Positions 12,260-24,772 of a stretch of DNA of 64,000 nt are shown here, in pieces (the stretch's first letter is position 1; the number at the start of each line of letters is the position of its first letter). The notes under the pieces were generated by a model. That model did not search any database and was not told where the DNA came from. It saw only the letters and a program-made list of their open reading frames with translations. A program made the translations under genes and the position numbers. The DNA lies in the NCBI RefSeq assembly GCF_036588685.1, contig NC_086373.1, positions 50,599,164-50,663,163 of the forward strand, read 5' to 3'. The stretch is from Mytilus trossulus (taxonomy: Eukaryota; Mollusca; Bivalvia; Mytilida; Mytilidae).

Positions 12260-15200
12260 CGAATGTTTTCTAAATCGTTCACGAGTATTTGCTACATCTT
12301 TCTTGCACATTTTCTGTATCTTTCTCAAGTATTTGTTTTATCTAACACGAGTGGTTGTATAATCTGTCACACTATTTTCTCTTTGACAAACATGTATTTC
12401 CTGTATCTTTGACTAACATTTGCTGTGTCTTTGACTAGCATTTGCTGTATCTTTGACTAGCATTTGCTGTATCTTTGACTATCATTTGATGTATCTTTGA
12501 TTAACATTTGATGTATCTTTGACTTACATTTGATGTATCTTTGACTAACATTTGATGAATCTTTGACGATCATTTGCTGTATCTTTGTCTATCATTTGAG
12601 GTATCTTTGAATAACATTTGATGTATTTTTGACAAACATTTGATGTATCTTTGACGAACATTTGATGTATCTTTGACAAACATTTGATGTATCTTTGACG
12701 AACATTCGCTGTATTTTTGACTAGCATTTGCTGTATCTTTGTCTATTATTTGAGGTATCTTTGACTAACATTTGATGTATCTTTGACTAACATTTGATGT
12801 ATCTTTGACAAACATTTGATGCATCTTTGACGAACATTTGATGTATCTTTGACTAACATTTGATGTATCTTTGACGATCATTTGAGGTATCTTTGACAAA
12901 CATTTGATGTACCTTTGACGAACATTTGATGTATCTTTGACAAACATTTGATGTATCTTTGACGAACATTCGCTGTATTTTTGACTAGCATTTGCTGTAT
13001 CTTTGTCTATCATTTGAGGTATCTTTGACTAACATTTGCTGTATCTTTGACTAGCATCTGCTGTATCTTTGTCTATCATTTGAGGTATCTTTGACTATCA
13101 TTTGATGTATCTTTGACTAACATTTGATGTATCTCTGACGAACATTTGGTGTATCTTTGACGATCATTTGAGGTATCTTTGACAAACATTTGATGTATCT
13201 TTGACTAACATTTGATGTATCTTTGACGAACATTTGATGTATCTTTCACGATCATTTGCGGTATCGTTAAATAACATTTGATGTATCTTTGAATAACATT
13301 TGATGTATCTTTGACTAACATTTGATGTATCTTTGACGAACATTTGATATATATCTTTGACGAACATTTGATGTATCTTTGACGAACATTCGCTGTATCT
13401 TTGACTAACATTTGCTGTATCTTTGACTAACATTTGATGTATCTTTGACTAACATTTGATGTATCTTTGACTAACATTTTATGTATCTTTGACGAACATT
13501 TGATGTATATTTGACGAACATTCGCTGTATCTTTGACTAACATGTATTTTCTGTATCTTTGACTAACATTTGCTGTATCTTTGACTAACATTTGCTGTAT
13601 CTTTGACTAACATTTGCTGTATCTTTGACTAGTATCTGCTGTATCTTTGACTAACATTTGCTGTATCTTTGACTAACATTTGCTGTATCTTTGACTAACA
13701 TTTGATGTATCTTTGACGAACATTTGCTGTATCTTTGACTAACATCTGCTGTATCTTTGTCTATCATTTTAGGTATCTTTGACAAACATTTAATGTATCT
13801 TTGACTAACATTTGCTGTATCTTTGACTAACATTTGCTGTATCTTTGACTAACATTTGCTGTATCTTTGTCTATCATTTGAGGTATCTTTGACAAACATT
13901 TGATGTTTCTTTGACTAACATTTCATGTATCTTTGACGAACATTTGATATATCTTTGACGAACATTTGATGTATCTTTGACGATCATTTGGTGTATCTTT
14001 GACGAACATTTGATGTATCTTTGACGATCATTTGGTGTATCTTTGACGATCATTTGCGGTATCTTTGAATACCATTTGATGTATCTTTGAATAACATTTG
14101 ATGTATCTTTGACTAACATTTGATGTATCTTTGATAAACATTTGATGTATCTTTGACGAACATTTGATGTATCTTTGACGATCATTTGATGTATCTTTGA
14201 TTAGCATCTGCTGTATCTTTGTCTATCATTTGAGGTATCTTTGACAAACATTTGATGTATCTTTGACTAACATTTGATGTATCTTTGACAAACATTTGCT
14301 GTGTCTTTGACAAACATTTGATGTATCTCTGACGAACATTTGGTGTATCTTTGACGAACATTTGATGTATCTCTGGCGAACATTTGATGTATCTTTGACG
14401 ATCATTTGCGGTATCTTTGACTAACATTTGATGTATCTTTGACGAACATTCGATGTATCTTTGACTAACATTTGATGTATCTTTGACGAACATTTGATGT
14501 ATCTTTGACTAACATTTGATGTATCTTTGAATAACATTTGATGTATCTTTGACTAACATTTGATGTATCTTTGACGAACATTTGATGTATCTTTGACGAA
14601 CATTCGCTGTATCTTTGACTAACATGTATTTGCTGTATCTTTGACTAACATTTGCTGTATCTTTGACTAACATTTGCTGTATCTTTGACTAACGTTTGCT
14701 GTATCTTTGACTAGCATCTGCTGTATCTTTGTCTATCATTTGAGGTATCTTTGACGAACATTTGATGTTTCTTTGACTAACATTTGATGTATCTTTGACG
14801 AACATTTGATATATCTTTGACGAACATTTGATGTATCTTTGACGATCATTTGGTGTATCTTTGACGAAAATTTGATGTATCTTTGATGATCATTTGGTGT
14901 ATCTTTGACGATCATTTGCGGTATCTTTGAATAATATTTGATGCATCTTTGAATAACATTTGATGTATCTTTGACTAACATTTGATGTATCTTTGACAAA
15001 CATTTGATGTATCTTTGAATAATATTTGATGTATCTTTGACTAACATTTGATGTATCTATGACTAACATGTATTTGCTGTATCCTTGACAAACATTTGAT
15101 GTATCTTTGACTAATATTTGATGTATCTTTGACTAATATTTGATGTATCTTTGACTAATATTTGATGTATCTTTGACGAACATTTGATGTATCTTTGACT

Positions 15201-16510
15201 AATATTTGATGTATCTTTGACGAACATTTGAGGCATCTTTGACGAACATTTGATGTATCTTTGACGAACATTTGATGTATCTCTGACGATCATTTGGTGT
15301 ATCTATGAATAACATTTGATGTATCTTTGACTAACATTTGATGTATCTTTGACGAACATTCGCTGTATCTTTGACTAACATGTATTTGCTGTATCTTTGA
15401 CTAACATTTGCTGTATCTTTGACTAACATTTGCTGTATCTTTGACTAACGTTTGCTGTATCTTTGACTAGCATCTGCTGTATCTTTGTCTATCATTTGAG
15501 GTATCTTTGACGAACATTGGATGTTTCTTTGACTAACATTTGATGTATCTTTGACGAACATTTGATATATCTTTGACGAACATTTGATGTATCTTTGACG
15601 ATCATTTGGTGTATCTTTGACGAAAATTTGATGTATCTTTGATGATCATTTGGTTTATCTTTGACGATCATTTGCGGTATCTTTGAATAATATTTGATGT
15701 ATCTTTGAATAACATTTGATGTATCTTTGACTAACATTTGATGTATCTTTGACAAACATTTGATGTATCTTTGAATAATATTTGATGTATCTTTGACTAA
15801 CATTTGATGTATCTTTGACTAACATGTATTTGCTGTATCCTTGACAAACATTTGATGTATCTTTGACTAATATTTGATGTATCTTTGACTAATATTTGAT
15901 GTATCTTTGACTAATATTTGATGTATCTTTGACGAACATTTGATGTATCTTTGACTAATATTTGATGTATCTTTGACGAACATTTGAGGTATCTTTGACG
16001 AACATTTGATGTATCTTTGACGAACATTTGATGTATCTCTGACGATCATTTGGTGTATCTATGAATAACATTTGATGTATCTTTGAATAACATTTGATGT
16101 ATCTTTGATTAACATTTGATGTATCTTTGATTATTATTGGATGTATCTTTGACTAATATTTGATGTATCTTTGACGAACATTTGGTGTATCTTTGACTGA
16201 CATTTGGTGTATCTTCGAAGAACATTTGCTGTATCTCTGATTAACATTTGGTGTATCTTTGAAGAACATTTGCTGTATTACTGATTAACATTTGATGTAT
16301 CTTTGACTATCATTTGATGAATCTCTGATTAACATTTGATGTATCTTTGACTATCATTTGATGCATCTTTAACGAATATTTGATGTATCTTTGACGAACA
16401 CTTGCTGTATCTTTCACTAACATTTAGTGTATCTTTCACAAATATTTGCTGTATCTTTAACTAACATAATTTTATTTTTCACGAATACTTACAGTATTAA
16501 TTCATTTCTT
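12260..16510. repeat. 22-bp satellite array with a 756-bp higher-order repeat
   Basis: About 190 units of a 22-mer of the form CATTTGATGTATCTTTGACT plus AA. Variants replace GACTAAC with GACGAAC, GACGATC, GACAAAC, GAATAAC or GTCTATC, and ATG with CTG. Some units carry a 4-base insertion (AACATGTATTTGC). From about 14545 to 16058 a 756-bp block occurs twice, with markers at 14605 and 15361 and at 15066 and 15822. Units decay gradually toward both ends (12260-12400 and 16380-16510). Because 22 is not a multiple of 3 and the unit lacks stops on the - strand, all three antisense frames stay open for up to 103 codons and encode the same cyclic 22-residue pattern. I treat these frames as a consequence of the repeat, not as genes. 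Confidence 0.95.
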
Positions 16511-19500
16511 AAACGTGAACTTGAGTTTGAAAATGATTAAACATACTCAATTTATAAAATGATAAAGAAAACAATTCATTTTATTAAAGTTTAATGCTGG
16601 TCGCGCCATCGCCATTTTGCGCAAACCCGATAGTATGAATTAAGAACGAGTTTACCGATAACCTAGTGATTCGCCATTCCTTACAGCTGAAACAATTTCT
16701 GACACAAGTAACATTCGTCCGTTTTGTCATATATGGGTGGTATTTGTGACTGATTTCAAAATCAATAAAACAAGTTAGAAAAATAGGGTTATATATGTTC
16801 ATAAAAAGGGGGAATGGCAGTCAGCTGATTATTTTAGTACCCAATTGTTCATGTCTGCCTGTCTCATGTGTATAGCCGAGTAATTTTGGAATATGAAAGC
16901 CAAGTTCGGAATTATGATGATAGATTAAGAGAATCTTAAATGAAATGCAGTACTGGAAAGACTATATATTTTTTTTTAAAAGTGTATTTGTTGACCTCAA
17001 ACGAAATTTCAACTATACGCAGTGCTGACTGTCAGAGGTATGATTCAAGAGAGTACTATGTTAAATCCAGTTAAAGTACTAGTACATGTATAGATAAAGA
17101 AAATTGTGAATAAGATTTGTTTCATTTATTAGTGTGCATACACATATTCAAGGAAAAGGCTGATCACCACCATCTTTATTTTATTTCCAAGTACTAACGT
17201 TTTATGCTAGTCAATTTGGAAAATACCAAACAAAGTTAACCCGTAAATGGAGTCCATATATAAATTCAAAACTGAGTTTCAAGAATTCGTGAGAAGATGA
17301 TAAAACAAAAATAGTAAGTAAGATACTTTATTTTGTTTTTAAAAATTATCTATGATCTCTATTATTCAAACCAGAGACATATAATACAACTATTATATGT
17401 CTCTGTTTAAACAAATATCAATCGCAAGACACCTTATAAACGTCACGATTACTAAAATGATTGCATTAGCAGTCAATAAAGTAGACATGGCAAATATTTT
17501 AATACTACCAAGAAATTTAACAAAAATGTTAATACGAATAAGAAAAAGAATGAAAAACATAACAGCAAATAAATAATATATTAGAACTAATAATAAAAAA
17601 AACCTGCCACGAAATTGATATAATAATAATAATAAACAGTAAGAAATAAATAAATAAAAAGTAGTATTGATGAATAAGATTTTATACACAATTTCTATAT
17701 TAAATACAATGTCATATTTTTTATTCATATTTTAACAGTAACTTTAGTCTGGTTGTGCTTTTATTTTGAAGGTTTACTCCGAAACTTTATAAATTGCAAT
17801 ACTCATATTTAGTCGAAGTTGAGCTTTTAATTGATTTATCTTAATATTATGAAATAAAGATATTTCAAGTTTAAAAAAAAAGCTATTGCATCTTGGATAA
17901 ATCTTCTAAAAATGGGCGACAGAACTTGAATATTAAGGATAAAAAAAATCAAATCAACAATTACACATATTTCCAAGACATCAAAATTTTATTCTGCAAT
18001 TGATAGCAATTTTTATATAATTCAAATATGTTTAGAAATAAACTATGATATTGTTAAAACCCCAAAAAATCACACATGAAGCTTTAATATTGAAATATTA
18101 AGAAATTTAGTACAGTTTGAAATTATTTTTGTTAAATGACCTTGGTTTAGAAATAATTCCAAGAATCAGCGACTTTCTTATGTTGATGGTATACACGCAT
18201 TACATAAGTATTTTTAAACAATTCGTTTCAACTAAGTTGCTTTCTTTGTCTAAAGAAAGTGCATTTCCGATAGATCCATCCTAAGATATGAAGACTTTTA
18301 AAGAAACAATAGAAAACAATAGAAAACTGACAAGATTTAAAAAAAAGATTGAAAAGGGGAAGGCAGAATGGAGGAAAACAAAACACTCGAATTTTTCAGA
18401 ACCATGTCTATGTGAAGGACGGGCTATTTAGGTGGTTTTTGTAAAAGGGATTTTTTTAAAATTTTGTACTGTAGACATTATTTATTTCATCTAGTGCCTG
18501 ATATGGATAATTGTTGGCAGTTGCGAATGTAATTATAATCAAAAGAAATAAGTTAATGCAAACATTGAGGAAAAAAATCCCAAAAAACAAATACATATAC
18601 TAACAGTTACTGTTCATTTTTCATTTGTTTACCTAAAAAAATCGTACGGATGAATTGGTCTAGCGAAAAATGAATTTTAATTCGTATGAATTGCTTACTT
18701 TTTTCTCAAATACTTCATTGCATCAAAATAACCATCGATATTCACAACTTTTGAAGTGGAATTTGATGCATCAAAGAATTATGTCATGCAATTACTAAAA
18801 TTTTGTAGCGAAGCATATTAGGAACCAAATGAATAAATGTGTTTCTGATTAACATATATAGGCCTATAAGCGTTCCTTCAAAGGATACTTTTGGTGTATT
18901 TCTTTGAAATGCACTCACTACCTCCTTCGATGTATATCTATATTATTTTGTAAAAACACACTGTTTTAGCAATTGTAGTTCTAGACATCTTCAAACATTT
19001 ATTTATTTAGTTTGTTAAAAGTAAAGCTAGGATATAGATATATAGATATATAAAAAAAGAAGATGTGGTATGATTGCCAATGAGACAACTATCCACAAAA
19101 GACTAAAATGACATTTTTTTTTTTTTTTCGAAGTTTAAAATAGATTGTGGGGAACTCAACTTAACTTTTTTCCAATTGTACAACAATTCCTAATGAAAAA
19201 TATAGGTCGCAGTTACATAATCTTAAATTCTTTTGTAAAAATATTTGCATGTAAAAAACTATTGAATATAAGATTAATTGACTGATTGTAATTCATACGT
19301 GTTTACACATTTACAATAAATTCAGTATACAAAGATTCTTGTAGAGTTTTAAAACCGAGAGAAAAGCGGGAAATATAAGTAAGACATGATCTCTGTGTAC
19401 TTGTTTTTATATAAATGAAACAAAGTGGCATATAAGTGGGACATGCTCTTGAAAGTGACAATCATAAGAGATCTTCCTGCATCGCATTATATTAATATAA

Positions 19501-19596
19501 AAAGAAAAAGAAAATCTATATTTGTTTAGCCTTTAAGTCGGGGCCCTCATAATAAAGGTGAATTGCAGCTTGTCCTGTCTTGACTCATACACATCA
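16511..19596. other. Intergenic AT-rich DNA
   Basis: No gene seen. The 111-codon - strand frame at 17393-17728 is very A/T-rich and hydrophobic and resembles no family. A copy of the 'gtatgattgccaatgagac' dispersed repeat lies at about 19057-19105, and a palindrome at 17372-17405. Confidence 0.4.
17372..17405. repeat. Perfect 15-bp palindrome (CAGAGACATATAATA)
   Basis: The arms are perfectly complementary around a CAAC loop. The same CAGAGA(C/T)ATATAT end sequence forms an imperfect palindrome in the SoxF intron (26368-26397) and a half-site at about 24205-24222. It is therefore a small dispersed palindrome. Confidence 0.75.
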
Positions 19597-20904
19597 GGGG
19601 CCGTGTCAACGAAGCTGTCCTGGGACTAGGACATGTCTTAGTCCTAAGTCAGGTTAACGAAAGCCTCCTAATAAGATATGTCCTAAATGGTCCTAAATTT
19701 AGGCCATTCAAATATGTGTCTTAGGATAGTCCTAAAGGTAATAAAAACTACAAATATGGCATGAACTCAATACTAAAAATACATATACAATATTTAACTA
19801 TCATACTGTTATTAGAATTAAATCAATACAACATTTTTTTTTCAATTTTTGTTAAAATTTAATTGTTTTACATTATATTACTTCGTGCTGCCTTTTAAGT
19901 TGAAGTCTAAAACATACAAGCATTAAAGCAACATTTTTGCGACTAACTAAAAACGGTGCAAGATTAATTAAAAAATGGGGAAAATATGACTTTTTTTTAA
20001 AACTAATCCTCATTCGATACATGTAATGAAATTGAGTGGACCTAAGGACAAAACTAGTTCATCGACTAAAATTGCAGCACGAATATCGCATTTAAAAGTT
20101 TCTTAACTATTTACTTTTGTTTTCGTATTAAATTCATTTATATCTTTAATCATATTATTAAACAACGTTACTTATTAGAATAACGTAAAATCTTTAACTT
20201 TTATTTTGCGTTAATTGTTTTCCATATAAAAATCCTCCTCCCTCTCTTTATACATATAGATACTAAAATATCTTTAAATCTATGTCACAGCAATCTCAAC
20301 ATATTTTTTCAATTATAAAAATGTGTTAGGACACGTGGTTAGGATGGTCCTAGGACCATAGTTGTTAGGACTGTCCTAAGACAACTTTGATTTACATCCT
20401 AAGACCATCCTAAATAACGTCCTAAGACATATCTTAAAACGATTTCATTACATGTATCGAAATAAGATTAGTTTTAAAAAAAAGGTCAACGTTTTCCCAT
20501 ATTTAAATTAATTTTGCACCGTTTTGGTTAGTCGCAAAAATGTTGCTTATAATGATAGTATTTTGTAGGCTTCAAAATAAACAGCACGAAATAATTTAAT
20601 GTAATACAATTGAATCTATAACAAATATAGTAAATATTTTGATTTATTAATTCAATTCTAATAACAGTATGATAGTTTACTATTGTATTAGTATTTTTAG
20701 AATGGAGTTATATTTATTGTTTTTATTTCGTTTTAGGACATTTTAACCTTTAGGACTATCCTAAGACACCCATTTGTATATCCTAACTTTTAGGACATAT
20801 CTTATTTTAGGAGACTTTCGTTAACCTGACTAAGGACTAAGACGCGTCCTAGGACCATCCTAAGACATGTCCTAGTCCTAAGACAGCCTTGTTGACACGG
20901 TCCC
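19597..20904. mobile_element. Non-autonomous element with ~450-bp inverted arms
   Basis: The ends are GGGGCCGTGTCAAC on the left and the complement of GGGACCGTGTCAAC on the right. The arms (about 19597-20060 and 20440-20904) match in inverted orientation, including GGACTAGGACATGTCTTAG, CAGGTTAACGAAAG, TTTTGCGACTAAC and ATACATGTAATGAAAT. CCTAAGAC/GTCCTAGG motifs recur densely in the arms and centre. No transposase frame is present and I see no clear target-site duplication. The superfamily is unassigned. Confidence 0.8.
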
Positions 20905-21170
20905 AGTTAGACTGAATATTTTATGTTGCATTTTGAATCAAAATATTAAATTTTATATGTTGGTTTTTTTTGTAAACAATTTGATAAAAGACGTCTTTTA
21001 AATAAGATTTCTTTGTAAGATCGAGTAAATTCAGGTGAAATGCCTTATCTCTTTGGGCTGCAATAAGAAAAGAGGGTATCTGTTGATAGGATCTAATTTA
21101 GGTTTACAACAGGTTATCTATACAGACACATCACAATGTTATATACATCAGTACATTACTTACTTACACG

Positions 21171-22685
21171 TTCATTTTATACACTGAGCATAGTATTTTA
21201 CTGTGTTAAGGGAACACATTTTATACACTGAGCATAGTATATTACTGTGTTAAGGGAACACATTTTACACTGAGCATAGTATATTACTGTGTTAAGGGAA
21301 CACATTTTATACACTGAGCATACTGTAGTATATTACTGTGTTAAGGGAACACATTTTATACACTGAGCATAGTATATTACTGTGTTAAGGGAACACATTT
21401 TACAATGGACATAGTATTTTACTGTGTTAAGGGAACACATTTTATACACTGAGCATAGTGTATTACTGTGTTAAGGGAATACATTTTATACACTGAGCAT
21501 AGTATATTACTGTGTTAAGGGAACAAATTTCATACACTGAGCATAGTATTTTACTGTGTTAAGGGAACACATTTTATACACTGAGCATAGTATATTACTG
21601 TGTTAAGGGAACACATTTTACACTGAGCATAGTATTTTACTGTGTTAAGGGAACACATTTCATACACTGAGCATAGTACTTTACTGTGTTAAGGGAACAC
21701 ATTATATACACTGAGCATAGTATATTACTGTGTTAAGGGAACACATTTTATACACTGAGCATAGTATATTACTGTGTTGAGGGAACACATTTTATACACT
21801 GAGCATAGTATATTACTGTGTTAAGGGAATACATTTTATACACTGAGCATAGCATATTACTGTGTTAAGGGAACAAATTTCATACACTGAGCATAGTATA
21901 TTACTGTGTTAAGGGAACATATTTTATACACTGAGCATAGTATATTACTGTGTTAAGGGAACACATTTTACACTGAGCATAGTATTTTACTGTGTTAAGG
22001 GAACACATTTCATACACTGAGCATAGTATTTTACTGTGTTAAGGGAACACATTCTATACACTGAGCATAGTATATTACTGTGTTAAGGGAACACATTTTA
22101 TATACTGAGCATAGTATATTACTGTGTTGAGGGAACACATTTTATACACTGAGCATAGTATATTACTGTGTTAAGGGAATACATTTTATACACTGAGCAT
22201 AGTATATTACTGTGTTAAGGGAACACATTTCATTCACTGAACATAGTATATTACTGCGTTAAGGGAACACATTTTATACACTGAGCATAGTATATTACTG
22301 TGTTAAGGGAACACATTTTACACTGAGCATAGTATTTTACTGTGTTAAGGGAACACATTTCATACACTGAGCATAGTATTTTACTGTGTTAAGGGAACAC
22401 ATTTTACAATGGACATAATATTTTACTGTGTTAAGGGAACACATTTTATACACTGAGCATAGTATATTACTGTGTTGAGGGAACACATTTTATACACTGA
22501 GCATAGTATATTACTGTGTTAAGGGAACACATATTACACTGAGCATAGTATTTTACTGTGTTAAGGGAACACATTTTATACACTGAGTATAGTATTTTAC
22601 TGTGTTAAGGGAACACATTTTATACACTCAGCATAGTATTTTACTGTGTTAAGGGAACACATTTTATACATTGAGCATAGTATAA
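21171..22685. repeat. 44-bp satellite array with a ~350-bp higher-order repeat
   Basis: About 34 units of a 44-mer containing CACTGAGCATAGTATATTAC and TGTGTTAAGGGAACACATTT. Length variants lack AT in TTTATACAC. The variant GGGAATACA recurs at 21476, 21826 and 22176, exactly 350 bp apart, and GTGTTGAGGG recurs near 21776, 22126 and 22456. This shows an eight-unit higher-order block. The frames in it are not coding. Confidence 0.95.
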
Positions 22686-23156
22686 CGCAGCTTGCTGTGT
22701 GTGCTCCAACGCTGGAGGGGTCTACACAAAGAATAAGTACCCTTTCAGAATGAACGTACTTCGAATTAATTTACCCGCACAGCCAAACAAACGTCCTTTA
22801 CGGGAACCCCTTACCTTTAGACAGAGAAAGTGGATAAATCGGAGTACCAACGCGGTTTAAATGTAGGGAAAAATATAGTATTTTTTTTATGAATTTACAT
22901 ATATTAACATATTGTTTCTCTCTCCATTCTGCCCAATAAGCCTTGCTATCCTGAGACGTCAGCTCAATCGCACAAACACTTTTGATTCAGTCTGATTACA
23001 AACACAGTGACTGTTTCCTATTAGACTAAAGTGTTCTTGATTCAAGAATACTGAGAGTTTCCTAAGATTACTTAGAATACATGCATTTTCATCATAAACG
23101 TCGGCATATAATATGAAGTAGGACTCATCTCCTATTGCTCTCATACTGCAAAGCAG
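22686..23156. other. Intergenic DNA, no gene seen
   Basis: Somewhat less A/T-rich at 22686-22860, but no exon or repeat can be supported. Confidence 0.4.
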
Positions 23157-23162
23157 TTATTT

Positions 23163-23395
23163 ATGAGGGCCCTCATGGGGGGGGGGGTCCTAGTAATCAC
23201 ATAATCACCATTTTTTTGCCAATATAATCACATAATCATTAAATATTTGCTTATCTTTAGTAATCAAATAATCATAAATTAAAAATACAGTCCTAGGTAA
23301 TAAAATAATCATGAAATATTTGGCTTAATAATCAAATGATCATTAAAAAAACGGCCAAGTAATCACATAATCAAAAACCCCATGAGGGCCCTCAT
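23163..23395. mobile_element. 233-bp MITE with palindromic ends
   Basis: Both ends are ATGAGGGCCCTCAT, itself a palindrome, followed inward by GGGG and CCCC. TTATTT flanks both sides (23157-23162 and 23396-23401) as a probable target-site duplication. The interior carries five or more degenerate copies of TAATCACATAATCA and a run of G. No coding capacity. Confidence 0.8.
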
Positions 23396-23401
23396 TTATT
23401 T

Positions 23402-24532
23402 TGACTTGATTATTACCTAATTATTCATTAAAGGGTCAAATGTCTCTTGGTTAGATTTTGGTGGAAATGATAAAGGGAATTATGTATAAGCTATTAGTCA
23501 ATAAAAAAAATAGGATATTGAACGTTGCAATTCATATATTTATACATATAATCTGTCAAAGATTTGTAAAAGTGCAATTATTATTCATTATCACGGTAAT
23601 TAAAAACATATTAAAACGAAGTAATTATTTTAGTGGATTTTTTTTTTCACCAGTAGGCATCATATATTCACACAAAGATCCCATCCCTCTTCCCTCACCC
23701 CTACCTTCTTTAAAAATTGTGATGTCAGGAAATAAATTTGATATAACACATTCACAAATCCACTTAAAAAATTATAAAGAACACATGTCTATTTTTATTG
23801 TGTGAATTGATTATAGAAACTGAAATCATTTTTTAAGTACAAATCTAAAATTCAACTTTAAAAGTATAAAAGTGAGGGTCACTCCTCAGGCTGGTTAGTC
23901 TGAAAAAATATGCATGAAAATATTCCCCAGAAATAAACGTATTTGTATGCAATTATATAGAAGAAAATGTTTATTTATATAGAAATGAAAATATTGAAGA
24001 ATGATTTCTATTTATTCAAAATAAAAAAAATGTATGTAAAAAAGTACATTTCATTCATTGATAAAATCATTAACGTGAATGTGGTGCATCAAATTATAAA
24101 TGAATGAAATATATTGTGGTGAAATTGATGACAAGGTCAACGGATGTATACAGACTAAAATTTCACGTGGGTCAAATTATATTACATACATATATATACC
24201 AATATGTATATATATGTCTCTGATCAAATGGAACATTTTAATTACGAAACGATAAACAAATTTTATTTCATTTTTTATGAATGCACATGCATTATTTAAT
24301 TTCTCAAATAAAAAAAAACAAGATTGTAAAGGTAGTACTAATACATTTTAATTAATTATAAATAGATATATACATTTTATTTACTTTTAAATATTTCCTC
24401 GTTATTATTAACTTCCCTTAATTAGAGAACAAGTTTTGATAGCAACACAAAGGAAACAAAACATTGTGTCGTGTGTCATTACGCTTCATAATGAGTAATT
24501 GTAAAATTTGCTATTTGAAAACTTTTGAAAAT
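23402..24532. other. AT-rich DNA upstream of SoxF
   Basis: The 115-codon + strand frame at 23458-23805 is low-complexity and matches no family I know. A TATGTCTCTGAT half-palindrome lies near 24210. Regulatory DNA of the SoxF gene is expected near here, but I can point only to the motifs at 24533-24586. Confidence 0.4.
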
Positions 24533-24586
24533 GGGCGGAGCGTCTGAGTATTTGCATAAAGTAATGCTATCAGTTTGAGTATATAC
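24533..24586 (+). promoter_or_regulatory. Candidate SoxF core promoter: GC box, octamer, TATA-like
   Basis: In order: GGGCGG (24533-24538, Sp1/KLF type), a perfect octamer ATTTGCAT (24550-24557, POU-factor type) and TATATAC (24580-24586). They lie about 190-240 bp ahead of the SoxF start codon. Spacing suggests transcription starting near 24610 with a 5' leader of about 160 bases. Assignment is by motif only. AT-rich DNA makes the TATA-like match weak evidence, while the GC box is unusual for this neighbourhood. Confidence 0.4.
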
Positions 24587-24772
24587 ACGCCTTGTCAAGA
24601 AGTTAAATTGTTATTACAGGAGAGAAACTTAGTGATAAAAGTGTATAAGCTGATCAGCTCAAATCAAATTTTCAATCTAACTATAAAAAGAAATAAGTTG
24701 TACAAAGAGAGTTGTCTTCAGTAAATGTTTTGATATTAACACTTTAGGAGATATATAAATATATATAGAACA

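Noticed and set aside
12545..16049. Many - strand frames of 60-103 codons with a 22-residue repeat pattern
   Set aside because: They arise mechanically from a 22-bp satellite lacking stops on that strand. The same pattern appears in all three frames and is broken at random by variants. No start context, splice site or flanking domain.
17393..17728. 111-codon hydrophobic frame, membrane-protein-like
   Set aside because: The residues (I, F, L, Y, N) are those expected from extreme A/T content, with no motif, neighbouring exon or conserved block.
12260..22685. CRISPR-like array
   Set aside because: Repeats are directly adjacent without unique spacers, and the genome is clearly animal. They are satellites.
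23458..23805. 115-codon + strand frame upstream of SoxF
   Set aside because: Low-complexity, A/T-driven composition, no recognisable domain and no splice or promoter support.
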